Shown piece after piece: positions 46,051 to 57,300 of a stretch of 64,000 nt of DNA. Both the position numbers and the translations under genes were made by a program. Source of the DNA: JANQQC01 sp965262255 (lineage in GTDB: Bacteria > Pseudomonadota > Alphaproteobacteria > Caulobacterales > Hyphomonadaceae); the NCBI GenBank assembly GCA_965262255.1, contig OZ253505.1, positions 1,984,001-2,048,000 on the forward strand, read 5' to 3'. The notes under the pieces are model-generated. The model made no database searches and was not told where the DNA came from. It saw only the letters and a list, made by a program, of their open reading frames with translations. Within the stretch, counting starts at the first letter, position 1; every line of letters begins with the position of its first letter.

Positions 46051-47119
46051 ATCACTTCTCCGTTAGTGGAAATAGCCTTTGATTGCAGAGTCAGAGGGTT
46101 GGCATAAGGACAAAGATATAGGGAGTAATCTTCAATTGACCATATTAGTTGGCTGAGAAGTTATTTATAAGGCAAAGCGCGGCGTTTTTGTATAAAAATT
46201 ACGGAGTAGACCTAGAAGTATGCTGTTTGAGTAATGTAGTACAGTTTCTTTGAAGTTAGAATTGATAGAGTTAGACGGACTGTTATCTAAGGTATGCTTG
46301 GCGTTCGATTCTGACGAAATGAGTCTCTTTACGTACGCAGTTTCATCATGTGGAGTTTAATTATGGCAAAACATGGAGCAAAATGTAACAGAGACCGAGT
46401 TGGCATAAGTTTTTGCGAGTTCCGGCGTTTGATTCTCGTGATCTTGTCATAGAAAAATCGAATCGTCGACTTGCGAGGCTTTCGGTTTTGTTAAGAAAGA
46501 GCTACAACCTTTAGTTTCAGGTTTGCCGAACTTGAATCCGTAACTTAGTTCGGACTTAGATGAGCTTGTGAGATTGGTTTGATGGCATCTATCGATATCG
46601 AGTTTTCTTCTCGGTCATTAGTTTTTGAGAGGCCAATTGAGATTAACCGATTTTTTCGAATTGTTGGTCGGTTGGCTGTATAGAGAGTATTAGGAAGAAA
46701 AGTCCAGCTAGGGATAACTAGGTGACCGACGAGGAACGCGGAAGAATCACATTGGTGGGCGCTGATTCAGTGTAAAAGGAGTTTGCGACAATTTTTGCTT
46801 AACTCCATCGAATCACAGTCATTGAGACGTTGGGAGGACTTATACTTTTTAAGGTTGTTTCAAATCATATTCTACAATGTCTATGTTCATGCTATAACGA
46901 TAGGTGTTATTAGATTCGTGGTAGCGGAGCGGCAATAGCGTTTATATTCTGCTAACCTTAGGCGTTGGGGACAATGTTTGTCGTCTTCTACTGAGCTCTG
47001 CAGATGACTAGGCAGATCGATCTTTAGTTCTCCAGCGGATTAGATTTCTAAGTGTCGCTGAGTTCCATTTACGGTATGTCTTGAATTAGTGTCTATTTGC
47101 CGACCCCGGAGGAAAAATT
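46051..47119. other. Geneless 1.07-kb spacer upstream of zorA
   Basis: Between divergent zorA and the DUF1192 gene. I find only very short frames without support, no repeat shared with the rest of the window, and no RNA gene. It should include the zorABCD promoter on the minus strand. Confidence 0.5.
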
Positions 47120-47293
47120 ATGCTTGAAGAAGATTCACCGATCATCAGATCGGAGCCTTCAATCGAACAATTGTCAGTCGACGAGCTCAAGGAGCGAATC
47201 GCAAAACTGAATGAGGAAATTCGGCTGTGTGAGGCTGAACTGCAGCGTAAGCAGTCCCACCTAGAGTCTGCCCAAGGGTTGTTTGGAGATTGA
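47120..47293 (+). CDS. DUF1192 family small protein
   Basis: 57 residues, with a strong GGAGGA site seven bases before the ATG. The pattern EQLSVDELKERIAKLNEEI followed by a second helix ending SAQGLFGD is the DUF1192 family: S-V-x-E-L-x-E-R-I, a short coiled coil, then A-x-x-L-F. The family is essentially alphaproteobacterial and usually core, so its presence between defence modules supports the host class and suggests a patch of native chromosome here. Molecular role unknown. Confidence 0.85.
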   Translation: MLEEDSPIIRSEPSIEQLSVDELKERIAKLNEEIRLCEAELQRKQSHLESAQGLFGD

Positions 47294-47542
47294 CATTTAA
47301 GAAGGTTGCCATAGAACTTGAGTGGAGGTAACGCGCAGGTAGGCGGTAGGTGTCAAGAACGGAGGGGAGTAAGATGGATCAATAGCGGGTTCCTATTTGA
47401 CAGGATAATTTTTGGATACGTTCAACAGAGCATATTTTTCGGTGCCATGAGTTGATTGGGAGCATCAATCTTCAAAAACCAACGGCAATTTCCCCTTCGA
47501 CCGTTTCCAATGATACAGAACACCAAACGAAAGACACATTTG

Positions 47543-48133
47543 ATGAAGGTATATGATTGTAGCGATCGCGATATCAGAACTGCAGTACTAAAGCGTATGC
47601 GTGACAGGTATGCTGAGGACGGAGATACTCTTGTCGTTGAAGAGTTAGGGCTAGCTCATGGGAAAAGTCGGATTGACATCGCAGTTATCGGTAAAGACAT
47701 CTATGGATTAGAGATTAAAAGTGATCGTGATACTTTGGCGAGACTGCCAAGTCAAATGAGAATTTACGGTAGTTCATTGCAACGGCTTTCAATAGTCTGT
47801 TCTGAGAAGTATCTTGTCCAGGTAGAATCAATGGTTCCAGATTGGGTTGGCTTGCATCTAGTCGAGGGTGCGTCGAGAGAAGAAATTACGATAACTACGC
47901 TAAGACGGGCAAATTTGAATCCTAAAATTGAACCTGTGATGATTGCTCATCTCCTTTGGAAACAGGAAGCTGTAAAACTACTATTGCGTAAGAAACCGGG
48001 CAAGTCGCTTACTCGAAAACGCAGAATTGATCTTTATCGCCTTTTGACACAACATTACTCTTGTACGGAGCTCGTTCGCGAAATTGGTCTTTTCATGAAA
48101 GACCGCGATGAATGGAGAGATAGGCTAATCTAA
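47543..48133 (+). CDS. sce7726 family protein, PD-(D/E)XK nuclease-like
   Basis: About 196 residues from the ATG at 47543 (an ATG at 47513 is also possible; upstream sequence to 47456 looks non-coding). The core SRIDIAVIGKDIYGLEIKSDRDTLARLPSQ near 42-72 carries the D and E-x-K of a PD-(D/E)XK fold, with the sce7726-family strand YGSSLQRLSIVC after it. The C-terminal LLWKQEAVKLLLRKK also matches. Family members are small nuclease-like proteins in phages and islands. It converges with drmD (93 bp between stops). Confidence 0.8.
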   Translation: MKVYDCSDRDIRTAVLKRMRDRYAEDGDTLVVEELGLAHGKSRIDIAVIGKDIYGLEIKSDRDTLARLPSQMRIYGSSLQRLSIVCSEKYLVQVESMVPDWVGLHLVEGASREEITITTLRRANLNPKIEPVMIAHLLWKQEAVKLLLRKKPGKSLTRKRRIDLYRLLTQHYSCTELVREIGLFMKDRDEWRDRLI

Positions 48134-48226
48134 CCGCAATCATATTTCACTTTGTTTTGTTTGGTAGGACTATTCCACACCGATCCGATCGAATCTCATG
48201 AAAAATTTCTAAGAAAACGTAATCCT

Positions 48227-51200
48227 TTACTGACTTTTTGAATTCGCCAACAATTGTTTGAAATCAAAGGGATACTGTGTAAAGTTAAACTTTGGATCCC
48301 GTACTTCAAATGGATTCTCAACATACAATGGATCCTCGATTAAGTTGTCTTCAATTTTGACGAGTGCCAGTCGATAGGACTTTGGTTTGTTTAGACAAGT
48401 GATAATTTCGTTACGCGAAGCGTAAATATGTTCCATTTCATTGCTATAGCCTTTCACCTTGATAAAGCGGTACGATTTGTTAGAAGCATCGAATGAAAGT
48501 ATATCGTAGCCGCAATGATCGTTTGAAACATCTTTAGGTTCAAATCCAAACGAATATTCTTTTTCCATGACAAATCTCAGTGCTGTTTCTTTTAAACTTA
48601 ATTCAGTATCAGGATCAACTCGGATGTCTGAATCGGTGTCCGCCGGCTTTCTTCGTAGTATCAATCCTTTTGGGACAACTACGAAGGCTCCTTTAACTAG
48701 AGGAGTCGCAGTAGATATCGCTCTTTCTTTATCAAGAATCTTCATCCTGTTGGAGAGTCGTTCTTTCAAAGCTTCCGCACGGCGTCTAGCATTTTGGGAG
48801 GGTAAGCGAGTTTCCCGGCCCTCTTTTTCCTGTTGTAATAGCCGTTCTGCTTGAGTTTGCCAATGTTCGATTTCTCTCGTCAGTCTCGCTTTAACTTCTA
48901 ATTCTACTTTCTCGATCTCTTCTAGTCTTTGAACCCTTACTTCTTTAAGGTGTGGAATTACGATCTCTCTAATTGCATAATCCCGTACTTTTTTTACTAT
49001 ATTCATAGATAACCATTCTTCACCTAATTCACTTTCGACTAAGTCTATTTCATCAGGCCTAACCGGTCGTAGATCAAGATGTGGTGAACTCCCAGAAACA
49101 GCAATTTCTCCATTTTTATCAATTTTAACAAAATCTATATTTTTGGAAATTGTTTGTGGGTGACCTGAGGTAGTCGTCCTTTCATCTTGAATCGAATGTT
49201 CCAATAGGAAAACAGTTCTTAACTCCTGTCCGTAATCTTGGTCGTCTACCATTACAGCGCCGCCATTCAAGAGCCTTCCGAATTGCTTACTGATTATATC
49301 CAAAACCGTTTCTAGGAGAGGATGTCCTGGTACGATAAATTCAGCATCAGGCTTTTGATTTATGTACTGCTTCTCGAAACATATTCGCTCATATTTTTTG
49401 GGAATGAAATTACTTGCTTTACTATTTTTTGCATGTTCCTGAATGGCATTTGGAACGTGTTCAATTTCGTATCTGCCTGTTTCTTGAGAGGTTATAATTC
49501 CTCCAAGTTGTTTAAATGCATTGATGAAAAAACTTTTAATGTGGTGGGGTTGCAGTTGTTGCGCCTCAGCGAGTTCCATTTCTAACCTTACTGTTTCGAC
49601 TTGATCATTGTTGACGAAATCTTTTGACAATTTGCGTTTGTCCAATAATTCTAGAATATGGTCGTCATCTACGGCATCATCGACCCTCTGCATTAGTCTC
49701 TTTCTGACTTCCGGCTTAGCTCCGTACTGAATAGCCTCCAGCAACAATTGTTTCAGAGATGTGCCCTCAAATAATTCACCTAACACATCAAAGACATGTC
49801 CTTTGAGTGAACTTCTTACGTTTTCCAGTTTTTCAAGCAGTCGGCCATATACGTCTCCTTCGCGGGTATCGGCTGCAACCAAATTCCACAGATAGCAAAC
49901 TTCGGTTTGCCCGATTCTATGGATACGACCAAAGCGTTGTTCAATCTTATTTGGATTCCATGGCAGATCGTAGTTAACCATCAGATACGCTCGCTGGAGG
50001 TTTACGCCTTCACCTGCCGCATCGTTTGCAACAAGAATTTTTAGAGTTTTATCTTGCATGAATCTACTGATAACTTTGTGACGGTCATCTCGATCTACTC
50101 CACCATGGATTACAGCAACAGCCTCTTCACTGCCAATGTGTTCAGCTATTTTTTGCCTCAAGTATGTAAGGGTGTCGCGGGCTTCAGTAAAAATAATAAG
50201 CTTTCGTTGGGTTCCATCACTTTCTATCATTACCTCGTCGCTAAGTATTTCTTGCAGTTTTTGCCATTTTGTATCGTTTCCATATTCCAAGACATTAAAG
50301 GCTTGTTCTACAAGATTTCCTAAAGTCTCAACCTCTTGTTCAAGTTGTCCAATTGTCTCAGCAGTCGTTGCCATTTCAGAAGCAAGTTCTTGGTTTGATT
50401 GGATGTCTTCATCTCCAAAATCGTCCTCATCGTCTAGTTCGTCTACATTATCGCCAATCTCTCTGAATTCCGCCGATTCATAGAAATCATACCTTGCCTG
50501 TTGACGAGTAGAGGTAAATTTGGCCTCATTGAGTTGTTTTTCCAATCTTTCGTGGCGGCGTTTCAGTGATTTATAGATCGCATAAGGCGATGAAGCGAGT
50601 CTTCTTTGCAGGAGTTGTAGAGCAAATCCAACCACATACTTGTGTCGGTTGTCGCGGTTCACAAAACGTTCGACTCGTTCCATTTCCTCTTGTACGTAGG
50701 TAGTTACGTCATTGTATAAATCCATTTCCGACTGTGAAAGTTTGTATTGAACCGTCCGAGCTATACGTTCTGGAAACAAAGGTGTGCCATCGAAACGCAA
50801 TAGTTCTTCTTTCGTAAGTCGTCTCATTATGTCGCTTAAGTCGGACAGTTTAGCTTCTTGCCTGAACCTACCTGCAAACCTGTCACCATCAATGAGTGCC
50901 ATGAACAGTTGGAAGTCTGCCTCACGTCCATTGTGCGGGGTGGCGGTCATCAACAGGAAATGTCGGGTTAGTTTCTCGAGTTCCTCGCCTAATCTGTATC
51001 GTTTTGTATAGTTTACCTCATGGCCATACAAACTAGCAGACATTTTGTGAGCTTCATCGACAATGATGAGATCCCAATCTCCCGAATTCTTTAGTTTCGT
51101 AAACAGTTTTTCGTTTCGCGCAAGCATGTCTAACCGTGCAATAAGGTGTTTCTGTTTCTCGAAAGGGTTATTGCTTCGCTTACTTCTTCCTGTATCAGAA

Positions 51201-51778
51201 GTGATAATGTCAAATTCCAGATTGAATTTGCTGGAAAGTTCGTCTTGCCATTGTTCCACAAGAATTCCGGGCGCGACAATAAGACATCTATCTAGGTCTC
51301 CGCGTGCAATTAGTTCCTTTATCAATAGTCCAGACATAATTGTCTTACCGGCTCCAGGATCATCTGCAAGCAAGAATCTTAAAGGATGTTTGGGTAACAT
51401 CTTTTCGTAAACGGCGGTAATCTGGTGTGGAAACGGCTCTATTCTACTCGTGTTAATGGCCAAATAAGGATCAAAATGATGCGCAAGTTTGATCCTGTTC
51501 GCTTCTATCGCTAGTCGCAGTAGGGCCGCATCCGCATCAAAGGTCATTGAGTAGTCCTCAACGAGCCTGAGTTTTACCTCGGAATCTCGACCTAGAAGTT
51601 GTTCTTTTAAAGTGCCATCTATGGTTTTGAAGTAAACAGTAACGACTGCTGAAATATCGTTCTCATCAATTTCAGATGGTACGACCTGAACGATCTCGAC
51701 TGGCCCATCAGGTGACAGTCCTTCTATATCTACGCCGGGTTTCAAGTTTTCTAGTTTGAACCGATTATTCTTTGACAT
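48227..51778 (-). CDS. drmD: DrmD-like SNF2 helicase with C-terminal DUF3883
   Basis: 1183 residues. SNF2-type helicase: Walker A ADDPGAGKTIMSG near 138-150, DEAH at 241-244, LLMTATPHNGRE near 277 and the C-terminal VNYDLPWNPNKIEQRFGRIHRIGQTE near 612. A long acidic linker (about 450-490) separates the lobes. The C-terminus is DUF3883-like (CGYDILSFD...YRFIKVKGYS, about 1095-1150), but the usual I-E-V-K reads I-K-V-K. Class 1 DISARM uses DrmD with DrmA and DrmB. Here it is divergent from them across 729 bp. Confidence 0.85.
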   Translation of the reverse strand: MSKNNRFKLENLKPGVDIEGLSPDGPVEIVQVVPSEIDENDISAVVTVYFKTIDGTLKEQLLGRDSEVKLRLVEDYSMTFDADAALLRLAIEANRIKLAHHFDPYLAINTSRIEPFPHQITAVYEKMLPKHPLRFLLADDPGAGKTIMSGLLIKELIARGDLDRCLIVAPGILVEQWQDELSSKFNLEFDIITSDTGRSKRSNNPFEKQKHLIARLDMLARNEKLFTKLKNSGDWDLIIVDEAHKMSASLYGHEVNYTKRYRLGEELEKLTRHFLLMTATPHNGREADFQLFMALIDGDRFAGRFRQEAKLSDLSDIMRRLTKEELLRFDGTPLFPERIARTVQYKLSQSEMDLYNDVTTYVQEEMERVERFVNRDNRHKYVVGFALQLLQRRLASSPYAIYKSLKRRHERLEKQLNEAKFTSTRQQARYDFYESAEFREIGDNVDELDDEDDFGDEDIQSNQELASEMATTAETIGQLEQEVETLGNLVEQAFNVLEYGNDTKWQKLQEILSDEVMIESDGTQRKLIIFTEARDTLTYLRQKIAEHIGSEEAVAVIHGGVDRDDRHKVISRFMQDKTLKILVANDAAGEGVNLQRAYLMVNYDLPWNPNKIEQRFGRIHRIGQTEVCYLWNLVAADTREGDVYGRLLEKLENVRSSLKGHVFDVLGELFEGTSLKQLLLEAIQYGAKPEVRKRLMQRVDDAVDDDHILELLDKRKLSKDFVNNDQVETVRLEMELAEAQQLQPHHIKSFFINAFKQLGGIITSQETGRYEIEHVPNAIQEHAKNSKASNFIPKKYERICFEKQYINQKPDAEFIVPGHPLLETVLDIISKQFGRLLNGGAVMVDDQDYGQELRTVFLLEHSIQDERTTTSGHPQTISKNIDFVKIDKNGEIAVSGSSPHLDLRPVRPDEIDLVESELGEEWLSMNIVKKVRDYAIREIVIPHLKEVRVQRLEEIEKVELEVKARLTREIEHWQTQAERLLQQEKEGRETRLPSQNARRRAEALKERLSNRMKILDKERAISTATPLVKGAFVVVPKGLILRRKPADTDSDIRVDPDTELSLKETALRFVMEKEYSFGFEPKDVSNDHCGYDILSFDASNKSYRFIKVKGYSNEMEHIYASRNEIITCLNKPKSYRLALVKIEDNLIEDPLYVENPFEVRDPKFNFTQYPFDFKQLLANSKSQ

Positions 51779-52507
51779 AGTTCCCTCTATGAGTTGAAAA
51801 CGATGTTTTCAAGTATCGTAGCACAAGTACTACGGTGGATGCCGAATTATTGAGAATAATTGCACTGCGTAATGCTTAGATTCAGTACTAGCACACTACA
51901 GAGAATAACCTTAGAATAACATATTTCAAAGTTTCAGTCTCGTACAGAATTTTGGTACTAGGAACCAGACAGATTCATCAAAAATCCTGATCACCTGTTT
52001 GAGGGACGACACACGTAGTCCAGAAAGGATGTTCAAGCTCCTGCGCTGCTTAAAATTAATGTGGGCATATCATTGCATAGAATTTCACTATTTTACGATT
52101 GTAGGAGAAACCTGTTATGTCGCCGGAGAAGTACTGTAATGCCGTAAGAATTATATTTGTTAGAGCGTTTGCAGCTCAAATTGATGCAAATTGATGATTC
52201 CGCTTAACAAATGAACAAATTATCTTGACGGAACTGCCGAAGGCGGAAACTTCATCTATTAAGAATCGGAAGAAATTGAGACAATCAACTTGATTTGCTA
52301 ACGCTCTAACCTAGATCGACTATATACAACACCATACTTTAAGTCTATACTGAAAAATTTTAGTTGAAAATTAAGAATTTTATTGGATAATGGATGGTAA
52401 CGATTGTTGCCGATTAGGGTCTATGATTGTGTCTCTAGAATTTTAGGTTTCTGTCGAAGAAAAAACCTAAGTAAAGGACTTCGACAGTTGATAATGTAAC
52501 GATTCCG
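51779..52507. other. Divergent spacer between drmD and the uvrD-drmAB operon
   Basis: 729 bp expected to hold both promoters. It contains a 150-bp inverted-repeat element (52,160-52,309). A 25-codon frame with AGGAGA upstream (52,117-52,194) runs into that element; it may be chance or a leader peptide. Nothing else is recognisable. Confidence 0.5.
52160..52309. mobile_element. 150-bp MITE-like inverted-repeat element A
   Basis: The ends are imperfect inverted repeats of about 26 bp: TTAGAGC, 9 bases, TCAAATTGAT on the left and, read inward from the right, TTAGAGC, 9 bases, TCAAGTTGAT. No gene lies inside. The ends contain TA next to GAGC, compatible with a TA target. It shares the end signature with the element after drmB. 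Confidence 0.7.
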
Positions 52508-54361
52508 ATGAAAATTGACAAAGATTGGGATGACTATCAGTGGAATGTGATTTCTGCCTGCTCCAATGATCGTATCATTGTTGAAGCTGGGCCAGGGACA
52601 GGTAAAACAGCAGTCGCTTGCAGGCGATTGGCTTACTTGATTGAGGAGGAAGGAATTGAACCAACCAACACTTGGATGATTAGCTTCACTCGTGCTGCAG
52701 TGAAAGAGATACTTGATCGCCTGACTACTTATGTTGGCGAAGAATCATATGGAATTAGAGTCGCAACAATCGATTCCCATGCTTGGGCAATTCATTCGGG
52801 GCATGATGAACGGGCAACGCTAACGGGAACGTACGAGGAAAATATCGAACGGGTAATCGAACTGATCGAAACAGACGAAGATGTCGCGGAAGAACTATTG
52901 AAGTTAGAACACGTTGTGATCGATGAAGCTCAAGATATAGTTGGTGTCAGGGCAGAGTTTATTGATACACTCGTTCAACGCCTGTGTCCGAGCTGCGGTG
53001 TGACCATATTTCTAGATGAAGCTCAAGCAATCTACAATTTTTCCGACGAGAACGTCAACAGACTTAAAAATATAACTGTTCAACCAGTCCATGAAAGAAC
53101 TGCGGCTCTGAGAAAGAAAGATTTTCGCTCGGCCAAACTTAAAACTGTTCATCGAACTTCCGTGGAAGATCTAAAATCAATATTCTCCGATTTACGGGGA
53201 GAGATTATTGATCCCAAAAATCGCCGATCTGGAATTCATGAAGCTATTGCGCAAAGGATTAGAGAACTTGCAAGCGAAAACGTAGCAGACGAAATTGAGA
53301 TAAAGATCGATGACTATCCTAAGAACACACTGTTACTTTATAGAACTAGGATTGAAGTACTTCGCGCATCTCAGTTTAGCAAGAAACCGCATAAGGTAAG
53401 AATGTCAGAATATGGTGCTACTCTTCCGTCTTGGCTAGCTCAGTGTTTTTGGGACTACACAGAAAACTTCCTTTCAAAAGATAGCTTTAACGAGTTATGG
53501 ATGGAACGGGTTCCTAAAAAAGCACGGTACGTTATCCGTGCGAAACGGCGGTGGGACATACTAGTTCGCATTGCCGGGCGTAGAGACGGAACTGTACACA
53601 TGGAATGGCTAAGGAAACGTCTTAGCCAAGCTCGGCCTCCTGTCGAGCTGGCATCGTCGGATTTTGGGCTGAACGGACCGATTGCTGGAACAATTCATGC
53701 CAGCAAAGGAAGAGAGAGCGAAAGTTCTGTGCTACTTCTGCCGGATAGTGGTAAATTTCAAGATGTTGAAGATGAGGTTGAAGAAACGCGTGTACTCTTT
53801 GTTGGAGCGACGCGGGCAAAATCATCGTTGATAGTTCGCAGTGCGGGTATCCCTTTCTGGACCTCAACTCTTAAATCAGGGAGAGTGTTTCGCACTGCTA
53901 AAACTGGTTCCGTCCAAATTGAAATTGGTCGAGCCGGAGATATACTTCCGAAAGGTTTAGTAGGTCGAAAAGAACAGAGCCTAGCTGAAACAACAAAAGC
54001 GCAACAATTTTTGTCAAATCGAGCCAACCGTGTGACCTCGTTCAAACTAGAATCCGATCCGAATTTTGATTGGAACTACAGAATAAAGACAGAGGAGCGG
54101 AACCAGTGTATAGGCGTTTTGTCCAAAGAGGTTAAAAATGATGCTTGGGAGATTCTAGACGTTAAAAAACAGTCTGAGGAAAGATATCCTCCCAAAACTG
54201 TTAAACGAATAAAAAGTCTAGGGAGTAGGACTGTCGTATTGGCTGAAAACGACATTCAATTGGCTTCACTTCATGAGCCATGGTCTAAATCCGGTTTTAT
54301 GTTTGCGCCAAGAATCGTATCGTTTCCGTCTTTTTTCTATTATTGGAGGCGTATGAAATGA
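52508..54361 (+). CDS. UvrD/Rep-like SF1 helicase of the DISARM-like operon
   Basis: 617 residues. Walker A AGPGTGKTAVACRR at 27-40, motif Ia WMISFTRAAVKEI, VVIDEAQDIVG near 136-146, FLDEAQAIYNF, and C-terminal GTIHASKGRESESSVLLL and RVLFVGATRAKSSLIV, the standard SF1A motifs. The accessory 2B-like insert is short. Its stop overlaps the drmA start (ATGA at 54,358), so the two are one transcription unit. UvrD is not one of the canonical DISARM proteins, so this may be a variant component. Confidence 0.88.
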   Translation: MKIDKDWDDYQWNVISACSNDRIIVEAGPGTGKTAVACRRLAYLIEEEGIEPTNTWMISFTRAAVKEILDRLTTYVGEESYGIRVATIDSHAWAIHSGHDERATLTGTYEENIERVIELIETDEDVAEELLKLEHVVIDEAQDIVGVRAEFIDTLVQRLCPSCGVTIFLDEAQAIYNFSDENVNRLKNITVQPVHERTAALRKKDFRSAKLKTVHRTSVEDLKSIFSDLRGEIIDPKNRRSGIHEAIAQRIRELASENVADEIEIKIDDYPKNTLLLYRTRIEVLRASQFSKKPHKVRMSEYGATLPSWLAQCFWDYTENFLSKDSFNELWMERVPKKARYVIRAKRRWDILVRIAGRRDGTVHMEWLRKRLSQARPPVELASSDFGLNGPIAGTIHASKGRESESSVLLLPDSGKFQDVEDEVEETRVLFVGATRAKSSLIVRSAGIPFWTSTLKSGRVFRTAKTGSVQIEIGRAGDILPKGLVGRKEQSLAETTKAQQFLSNRANRVTSFKLESDPNFDWNYRIKTEERNQCIGVLSKEVKNDAWEILDVKKQSEERYPPKTVKRIKSLGSRTVVLAENDIQLASLHEPWSKSGFMFAPRIVSFPSFFYYWRRMK

Positions 54362-57300
54362 AAGATAAATCGTCAGACAGAGATATTGTAGTTACGAGGT
54401 TGGCAGAGGATCTAATCGGGCCTCGCTCTGAAAATGAAAAGTTGGAGAGCCGGCCAACGGACGTTTACCTCACTGGTATTCTATGGCCGACACAAGTTGA
54501 AATGAATGAAGACGATGACGATAGTCTCGTTATAGCAAGTACGGGAGAGGAAAATGATTCTTCTAGTGAAGAGATCAAAACACGATCGCTCAAAAAGCCG
54601 TCTTTGGCTGGATTATCGTTTAGCGTATTCTCGAAAACGACTCCTCGCATTCGTGTTGTAAGTCGTTTTGCTACATACAAAATAGTTCGCGATGAGAAAA
54701 AGACTGACCAGACTAATTCCAAGACTTCTGAGGCAACTTCGACTTCAAAAAACGAGCAGATAGCGCAAAAATTTTGGACTCGAAACTCTTTCGAGATTAT
54801 TAGTGATCTGGATATCAGATCAGATCAAGAGAGTCCCATTAAACTATCACTTGAAGGAAGCGATTCACCAAATGTAAAACTCAACCTTCGATATGTTGAG
54901 ACTGCCGACGCGCTGCTTGTGACAGTAACTCTAATAAATTCACAACTTCCAAGCGATAACCGTAACGAGATTGAAGAGTCGACATTATTTCAAACATCAA
55001 TACGTATTGAACCGCTTGACGGAACCGTTTTAGTCCCTAAGCCATCACGGAGTGCAACTTATAGAGGGCAATCAGTTCTGCGAAAGGAACAAGAGGTAGC
55101 GGATGAAGATAGCGGGAGGTTGCTTTACCGAAACGTGTCAGAATTTGCTGTAGGTCACGTTTGTTCGGCAGAACATGAACTTGATGAGGAGCTTAGCGAA
55201 GGCAGACCGACCGCAAAATATGTTCAGACGACATGGATTCCGTCAGCGATCGTAGAGGGAATGGATCCGAATGGACACCCTTATTTTGGCGGAATCGCCA
55301 AGGCAAACGAAAATTTTAATCCTTACTCCGCTTACGACTTAGCCAACGCCGATTCTAAGACGCTTTCGGATGGCTTATTGGCATTTTGTTCAGCTTACGA
55401 ATCGTGGCTAACTGATCAAGAGAAGCGAGTCGATCAGCCTAGTGACGTTAGGCCTGACCTAGTTCACGTTGCGCGGGAACATCTAGTTAGATGCAGAACC
55501 GCTTTAGAACGGATGCTAGGGACTGTTGACGAGTTAAAAACCAACGACAAGCTTCGCCGATCGTTCCAACTAGCTAATCTCGCAATGTACTTGCAGTTCT
55601 CGTGGAGTAAATCGAACAGCATAGGGGAATCACTACATTGGCGACCATTTCAGTTAGGGTTTTTGTTGCTGAGCGCTCCATCGACATTAGATCGCGATCA
55701 CAAGGATCGAGAGTATATGGATTTGCTCTGGTTTCCTACAGGAGGAGGAAAAACGGAAGCGTATTTAGCATTGATTGCTTGTGTGGCTGTCTATCGCCGC
55801 CTGTCGGACGACCCAAATGATCACGCTGGAGTTTCCGCGCTAAAACGGTATACTTTGAGACTTCTTACTACGCAGCAATTCGCTCGATCCGCCTCAATGA
55901 TTTTAGCACTAGAGGCAATTCGATTGGGGCGTGTTACGGTTCCAGATGGCTTGCAACTGAAAGGCAATGAACCTTTCTCAATTGGACTCTGGGTGGGAGC
56001 TGCCGCTACACCAAATTCGCGCGAGGATGCCCACACGGCTCTGCAATCGGGGTCACAAGATCCGAGCTCGCCAAAACAACTTGTTCGTTGTCCATGTTGT
56101 TCCGAGGAATTAAGTTGGTCCTCTTCGGATTTGAAGTCGCCTATTAAAGTAGAGTGCACAAACAGCAGTTGTACCGTGAGGGGAATTTTACCGATATACA
56201 CAGTTGACGAAGATGTCTATGAACGCCGTCCTACGCTTTTGATTGGAACGATAGACAAGTTTGCTCAGATTGTTAGGAAAAAAGACACTAACGAATTATT
56301 TTCAATTATTGATGGTTCCCCACCAGATTTAATTATCCAAGATGAACTTCACTTAATATCCGGACCCTTAGGAAGTATAGCCGGAGCCTACGAAACCGCG
56401 TTTGACTTAATGTTTCAGTCCAAGGGATACAAACCCAAAGTTATTGGTTCAACTGCTACAATCCGAAAGGCTCCGGAACAAGTGTTGGCACTTTTTAATC
56501 GCACGGCATTTCAGTTCCCACCGCCCGCCATTGATCACGATAATTTTGGATTTGCGGTACGAGATGAAAGACCAGGGGCGGTAGGGAGAAGGCATATTGG
56601 TATATCCAGTGCTGGCCGTTCAACCAAATTTGTGCTTCAAGCAGTTTCCGGTTCTCTTTTACAGACCGCATTGGGTGCTTTTGATACAGATGTTCGGCGA
56701 GACGCTTATTGGACACTCGTCGCTTACTTTGGATCACTTCGGGAACTTGGCGGAGCACTTGTTCTATTGCAGGATGTAGTCACTGGAACGATAAAGTACT
56801 ATGCGGAAGCTAGGAACGAAAAAGCTAGAGTATCCCGAAATGTTGAAGAGCTGACTTCCCGTCGGACTCAAACTGACATTCGAAAGATGCTTGATATATT
56901 GGGTTATAGATATGGCGAAGCAGGTGCAGTAGATTCTGTCCTCGCTACAAATATGATCAGCGTTGGGCTAGATATTTCTCGATTAGGTTTAATGTTGGTC
57001 AACGGTCAACCGAAATCCATTTCGGAATATATACAAGCAACCAGTAGAGTCGGACGTGCAAATGTTGGCGGCTTAGTGGTGTCCGTGCTTAATAATGCTA
57101 AAGCTAGAGATCGTTCGCATTTTGAAACTTACTTTAACTGGCATCAGACGTTGTATCGGGATGTCGAGGTGACTAGTGTTACACCTTTTGCGGCAAGAGC
57201 AAGAGATAAGGTGCTTCACGCTGCTCTAGTAGCGAGTGTTCGACATCTAATACCGGAAATGCTTAGTTCTCCGGTTGCGATCAAAGAAAATAAAGACCGA

